44,868 nt of DNA from Methanoculleus sp. MH98A. Lineage in GTDB: Archaea > Halobacteriota > Methanomicrobia > Methanomicrobiales > Methanoculleaceae. Location: positions 1-44,868 of the forward strand of contig NZ_JMIO01000017.1 of assembly GCF_000691865.1 (NCBI RefSeq), in the 5' to 3' direction. The position numbers and the translations under genes were made by a program. The notes under the pieces were generated by a model. The model searched no databases. It saw only the letters and a program-made list of their open reading frames with translations, and was not told where the DNA came from. Position 1 is the stretch's first letter. Every line of letters begins with the position of its first letter. Positions 42,234 through 44,868 of the stretch are shown piece by piece.

Positions 42234-43538
42234 ATGAACAGAAGGGTTATCGGCCTGCTGCTGCTTGCAGGCCTCATCGCGCTCGGCTGCATCGCTGCCG
42301 GGTGCACCGATATACCGGAAACGACATCCGGACAGTCGGCTCCTCCCACGGAGGGGGAGACGCCGGGCCCGGCTGCAGAAGGCGCCGGCAACGTCTCGGC
42401 GGGGAACAACCGGTTCGCGGCCGACCTCTACCGGCAACTCGCGAGCGACCCGGATTACGCGGGCCAGAACATCTTCTTCTCGCCCTACAGCATCTCCTCG
42501 GCCCTCGCGATCACCTACGAGGGCGCCCGGGGCACGACCGCCGACGAGATCGGGTCAGTGCTCCACCTCCCACAGAACGAGACTCTCCGGAGATCCGGGT
42601 TTGCCGGGCTCGATGCCGCTCTGAACAGCGGGGACGAGAACTACACCCTCCGCACAGCAAACGCTCTCTGGGCCGAGGAGACTTACCCGTTCCTCCCGGA
42701 GTACGTCGATACGGCCGCCCGCTGGTACGGGGCGAACGCGACAAACCTCGATTTCACCGGCGACTCCGAGGGGTCGCGGCAGACAATCAACCGCTGGGTG
42801 GAGGAGAAGACCGAGGATAGGATCCGCGACCTCCTCCCCGCCGGTTCGATCGACTCCATGACCCAGCTCGTGATCACGAACGCGATCTACTTCAAGGGCA
42901 CCTGGGTCAAGCAGTTCGACCCCGCCGAGACGACCGAGGAGGAGTTCCGGGTCGCTCCGGGAGAAACGGTGCAGGTCCAGATGATGCACCGCACAGACGA
43001 GGAGGCAATCTACGGGTATACCGAGACCGGGACCCTCCAGGTGCTCAGGATGCCGTATGCGCACGCCGACGGAACGGAACTCTCGATGCTCGTCCTCCTC
43101 CCGCGGGAGGACAACCTGACGGCGGCGGAGGAGGCGCTGGATGCGGAGACGCTCGCGGACCTCCGGGACTCGATGACTGACCGGCGCGTCAGGGTCGTCT
43201 TCCCGAAGTTCACGCTTGAGACGGAGTACAGCCTCCCGCGGGCGCTTGCGGCGATGGGGATGCCGACGGCATTCTCTTATGATGCCGACTTCTCGGGGAT
43301 GGACGGCACGGATATGCTCTTCGTCAGCGAGGTCGTTCACAAGGCATTCGTCGACGTAAGCGAAGAGGGCACCGAAGCCGCGGCGGCGACCGGCGTCGTC
43401 GTGAACCTGAAGTGCGCGCCCGGCGAGGACACCACGCCCGTATTCCGGGCGGATCACCCGTTCGTCTTCGTCATCGTCGAGGAGGATTCCGGCACGATCC
43501 TCTTTGCAGGACGGGTCGCGAACCCGGAGAGCGCGTAA
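42234..43538 (+). CDS. Serpin (serine protease inhibitor) lipoprotein
   Basis: The 434-residue protein has a signal peptide with lipobox IAAGC (Cys24) and a Pro/Gly/Glu-rich linker, so it should sit on the outer face of the membrane. The serpin fold follows: NIFFSPYSISSALAITYEGARGTTADEI, ITNAIYFKGTWVKQFDP, VFPKFTLETEYSLPRALAAMGM and DHPFVFVIVEEDSGTILFAGRV. The hinge EEGTEAAAAT (377-386) matches the consensus of inhibitory serpins, so it should trap proteases; counting 17 residues from the first hinge Glu puts P1 at Lys393 and P1' at Cys394, which would suit a trypsin-like target. Serpins are rare in archaea but known in methanogens. Confidence 0.95.
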   Translation: MNRRVIGLLLLAGLIALGCIAAGCTDIPETTSGQSAPPTEGETPGPAAEGAGNVSAGNNRFAADLYRQLASDPDYAGQNIFFSPYSISSALAITYEGARGTTADEIGSVLHLPQNETLRRSGFAGLDAALNSGDENYTLRTANALWAEETYPFLPEYVDTAARWYGANATNLDFTGDSEGSRQTINRWVEEKTEDRIRDLLPAGSIDSMTQLVITNAIYFKGTWVKQFDPAETTEEEFRVAPGETVQVQMMHRTDEEAIYGYTETGTLQVLRMPYAHADGTELSMLVLLPREDNLTAAEEALDAETLADLRDSMTDRRVRVVFPKFTLETEYSLPRALAAMGMPTAFSYDADFSGMDGTDMLFVSEVVHKAFVDVSEEGTEAAAATGVVVNLKCAPGEDTTPVFRADHPFVFVIVEEDSGTILFAGRVANPESA

Positions 43539-43613
43539 GGAGGCGGCGGCGACCGGCCGCCCACTCCTCTTGCAGCAACTCATTAATACCTCTCCGACAG
43601 AATACCAGTAACC

Positions 43614-43907
43614 ATGCCGTCCCGGGAAGAAGTCTTCACGACTCTGCAACGGCTTAAAAGTGAGCTCTCCACGCGGTTCTCAGTCAGCCGGATCGGTATC
43701 TTCGGCTCGGTCGCACGGGGCGAGCAGACCGAGACAAGCGACATCGACGTCCTCGTCGAGTTCTCCCGGCCGATCGGGTTCTTCACCTTCGTCGAACTCG
43801 AAGAGTATCTCTCGCTCCGCCTCGGCGCTCCCGTCGACCTGGTGACGCCTGACGCCCTTAAACCGCTTATCCGTGAGCAGGTAACCGCCGAGGTCGCGTA
43901 TGCCTGA
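43614..43907 (+). CDS. mntA: MNT-type nucleotidyltransferase, antitoxin of a HEPN/MNT pair
   Basis: The 97-residue protein has [24 protein letters not shown], which fits the minimal nucleotidyltransferase motif GS-X10-D-X-D exactly (G31 S32, D43, D45). In characterised HepT/MntA pairs such a protein silences the HEPN toxin by attaching AMP to it. It overlaps the next gene by eight bases. Confidence 0.92.
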   Translation: MPSREEVFTTLQRLKSELSTRFSVSRIGIFGSVARGEQTETSDIDVLVEFSRPIGFFTFVELEEYLSLRLGAPVDLVTPDALKPLIREQVTAEVAYA

Positions 43908-44259
43908 ACGGTCGGATATCCGCCTTCTCTGTGGCGACATCGCCGAGGCCGTCGAGCGCATCCTCCGGTATACCTCCGATATGACCTACGATGAGTTTCT
44001 TGCCGATACCAGGACACAGGATGCGGTCACGAGGAACCTGGAGATCCTCGGGGAGGCGGTGAAGAACCTTCCGGAGCCGTTCAAAGAACGATATCCCGAA
44101 GTTCCATGGCGTTTCATCGCTGGAATGCGGGACAAACTTATCCACCACTATTTCGGCGTCAGTCTTGAGATTGTCTGGGAAACGGCGCATTCCGACATCC
44201 CGACACTTAAGGAACGGCTAAAGGCAGTCCACACTCCCGACAGGCAAAACGAGAGTTAA
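43900..44259 (+). CDS. hepT: HEPN (DUF86) RNase-type toxin of a HEPN/MNT pair
   Basis: The 119-residue helical protein contains [14 protein letters not shown] and [19 protein letters not shown], with R77 and H82 in the R-X4-6-H arrangement and Tyr84 just after. This is the metal-independent RNase site of HEPN toxins, and the Tyr is the usual site modified by the partner. Coupled to mntA by overlapping frames. Confidence 0.92.
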   Translation: MPERSDIRLLCGDIAEAVERILRYTSDMTYDEFLADTRTQDAVTRNLEILGEAVKNLPEPFKERYPEVPWRFIAGMRDKLIHHYFGVSLEIVWETAHSDIPTLKERLKAVHTPDRQNES

Positions 44260-44334
44260 CCATGGAGGCAGGGCGGGTGATCGCCGAAAGTTACCCAGGA
44301 AGGGCATGCCCCCCTGACCCAACCGGTCGCCCCC

Positions 44335-44868
44335 TCACGCCTCATTAAGCCGCTCGACGATCGTCTTCTGCATGTAACCGATGAGCGGCATATCCGAGCC
44401 GATCACCGCGTGCCGCCCGGATCCCGCGGTGGCGATGACGAAGAAGTCACGGCCGTCGACCAGTATGGAGCACTCATCCTTCCTCAAGCCCATTGCGGAC
44501 TCGTTCACCGCCGGGCTCTCGAGGAGTTCAAGCACGGTACCCCTGGCCTCGTAGATCGGGAGGTTGATCCCGGCATAATCCTCCTTCTTCCGTACGACCA
44601 CGTAGAGGTCGATCTTGCGCTTGAGCGGTTTGATGGCCGCATAGTGCTTCCGGAGAAACGCCGGATCGTAGCAGAGGATCACCATGCTCTTCTTTACCCG
44701 GCGGAAGAGCGAGGAGAGATGGTTCTCGATCGCCCAGCCGCTCCTGAGGATGAAGAACGAATCGGGAGGGAGACGCGGTTTGACCGAGAGGCTCTTTAAC
44801 ACCTCGCGGGTCTCGTCGAGAGTCCGGACGTAATCTTCTTTGAGCCGGTCGAAGACCACGTCGATCTC
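44335..44868 (-). CDS. TrmB-like regulator or sensor domain protein, N-terminus outside the window
   Basis: The frame is open to the right edge, so the N-terminus is missing. The visible 177 or so residues start with a helical EIDVVFDRLKEDYVRTLDETREVL, then a phospholipase D-like/TrmB-type sensor part: AIENHLSSLFRRVKKSMVILCYDPAFL, KRKIDLYVVVRKKEDYAG and KDECSILVDGRDFFVIATAG. This is the pattern of C-terminal halves of TrmB-family regulators in methanogens. A winged helix in the missing part would confirm it. Confidence 0.65.
   Translation of the reverse strand, partial: EIDVVFDRLKEDYVRTLDETREVLKSLSVKPRLPPDSFFILRSGWAIENHLSSLFRRVKKSMVILCYDPAFLRKHYAAIKPLKRKIDLYVVVRKKEDYAGINLPIYEARGTVLELLESPAVNESAMGLRKDECSILVDGRDFFVIATAGSGRHAVIGSDMPLIGYMQKTIVERLNEA

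Overview
The window is archaeal. It encodes a TFB transcription factor, a Gar1-like protein, SRP19, ribosomal proteins S6e and S8e, aIF5B, Rio2 kinase, an archaeal cupin-type phosphoglucose isomerase, TrmB-type regulators and the hydrogenase nickel chaperone HypB. The high G+C content, GGTGA/GGAGG ribosome-binding sites, many TATA boxes about 25-30 bases from start codons (leaderless mRNAs) and the gene set point to a hydrogenotrophic methanogen of the Methanomicrobiales. Methanoculleus is my best guess, from overall character only.

Layout. 1-6.6 kb: the edge of a DNA methyltransferase, an orphan branched-chain-amino-acid-type binding lipoprotein, an NfeD/SPFH membrane pair, an orphan archaellin-like protein, a PAP2 phosphatase and a large unknown protein. 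6.7-11.3 kb: an export-type operon, reading leftward, of a secreted CARDB-like protein, an ABC ATPase and two MacB/FtsX-type permeases, with a DUF3303 protein at its end. 11.4-15.3 kb: a CBS-domain family II pyrophosphatase convergent with a disulfide oxidoreductase; each appears to lack one base near its 3' end. 15.5-19.1 kb: a solitary NrpR effector domain, a TrmB regulator divergent from a COG1361-like surface protein across a perfect inverted repeat, and phosphoglucose isomerase. 19.1-20.8 kb: a complete TnpB-only IS200/IS605 element followed by a string of strong hairpins.

20.8-25.4 kb is translation and cofactor housekeeping: a tRNA thiolase, and Rio2 / DUF460 RNase H-like protein / ThiL with overlapping reading frames. 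25.4-31 kb is accessory, membrane and surface: a YhfC-like protease divergent from an acyltransferase, a C_GCAxxG pseudogene, a frameshifted beta-propeller and a secreted CotH-like kinase. 31.1-34.7 kb is informational: tRNA-Ala, gar1-tfb, SRP19-PHP, hypB and rps8e. 34.7-41.5 kb holds a SoxB-like/DsrE-like pair, a DUF2240 operon, trmO divergent from a Cys-rich radical SAM enzyme, rps6e and infB. The right end has tRNA-His, a serpin lipoprotein, an MNT/HEPN toxin-antitoxin pair and the edge of a TrmB-like gene.

I see no single large undescribed system. The best leads are the SoxB-like/DsrE-like pair in a methanogen, the Cys-rich radical SAM enzyme, the intact TnpB element beside pgi, two symmetric divergent control regions, and a cluster of lesions (three single-base frameshifts and one internal deletion) that are either assembly errors or real gene decay.
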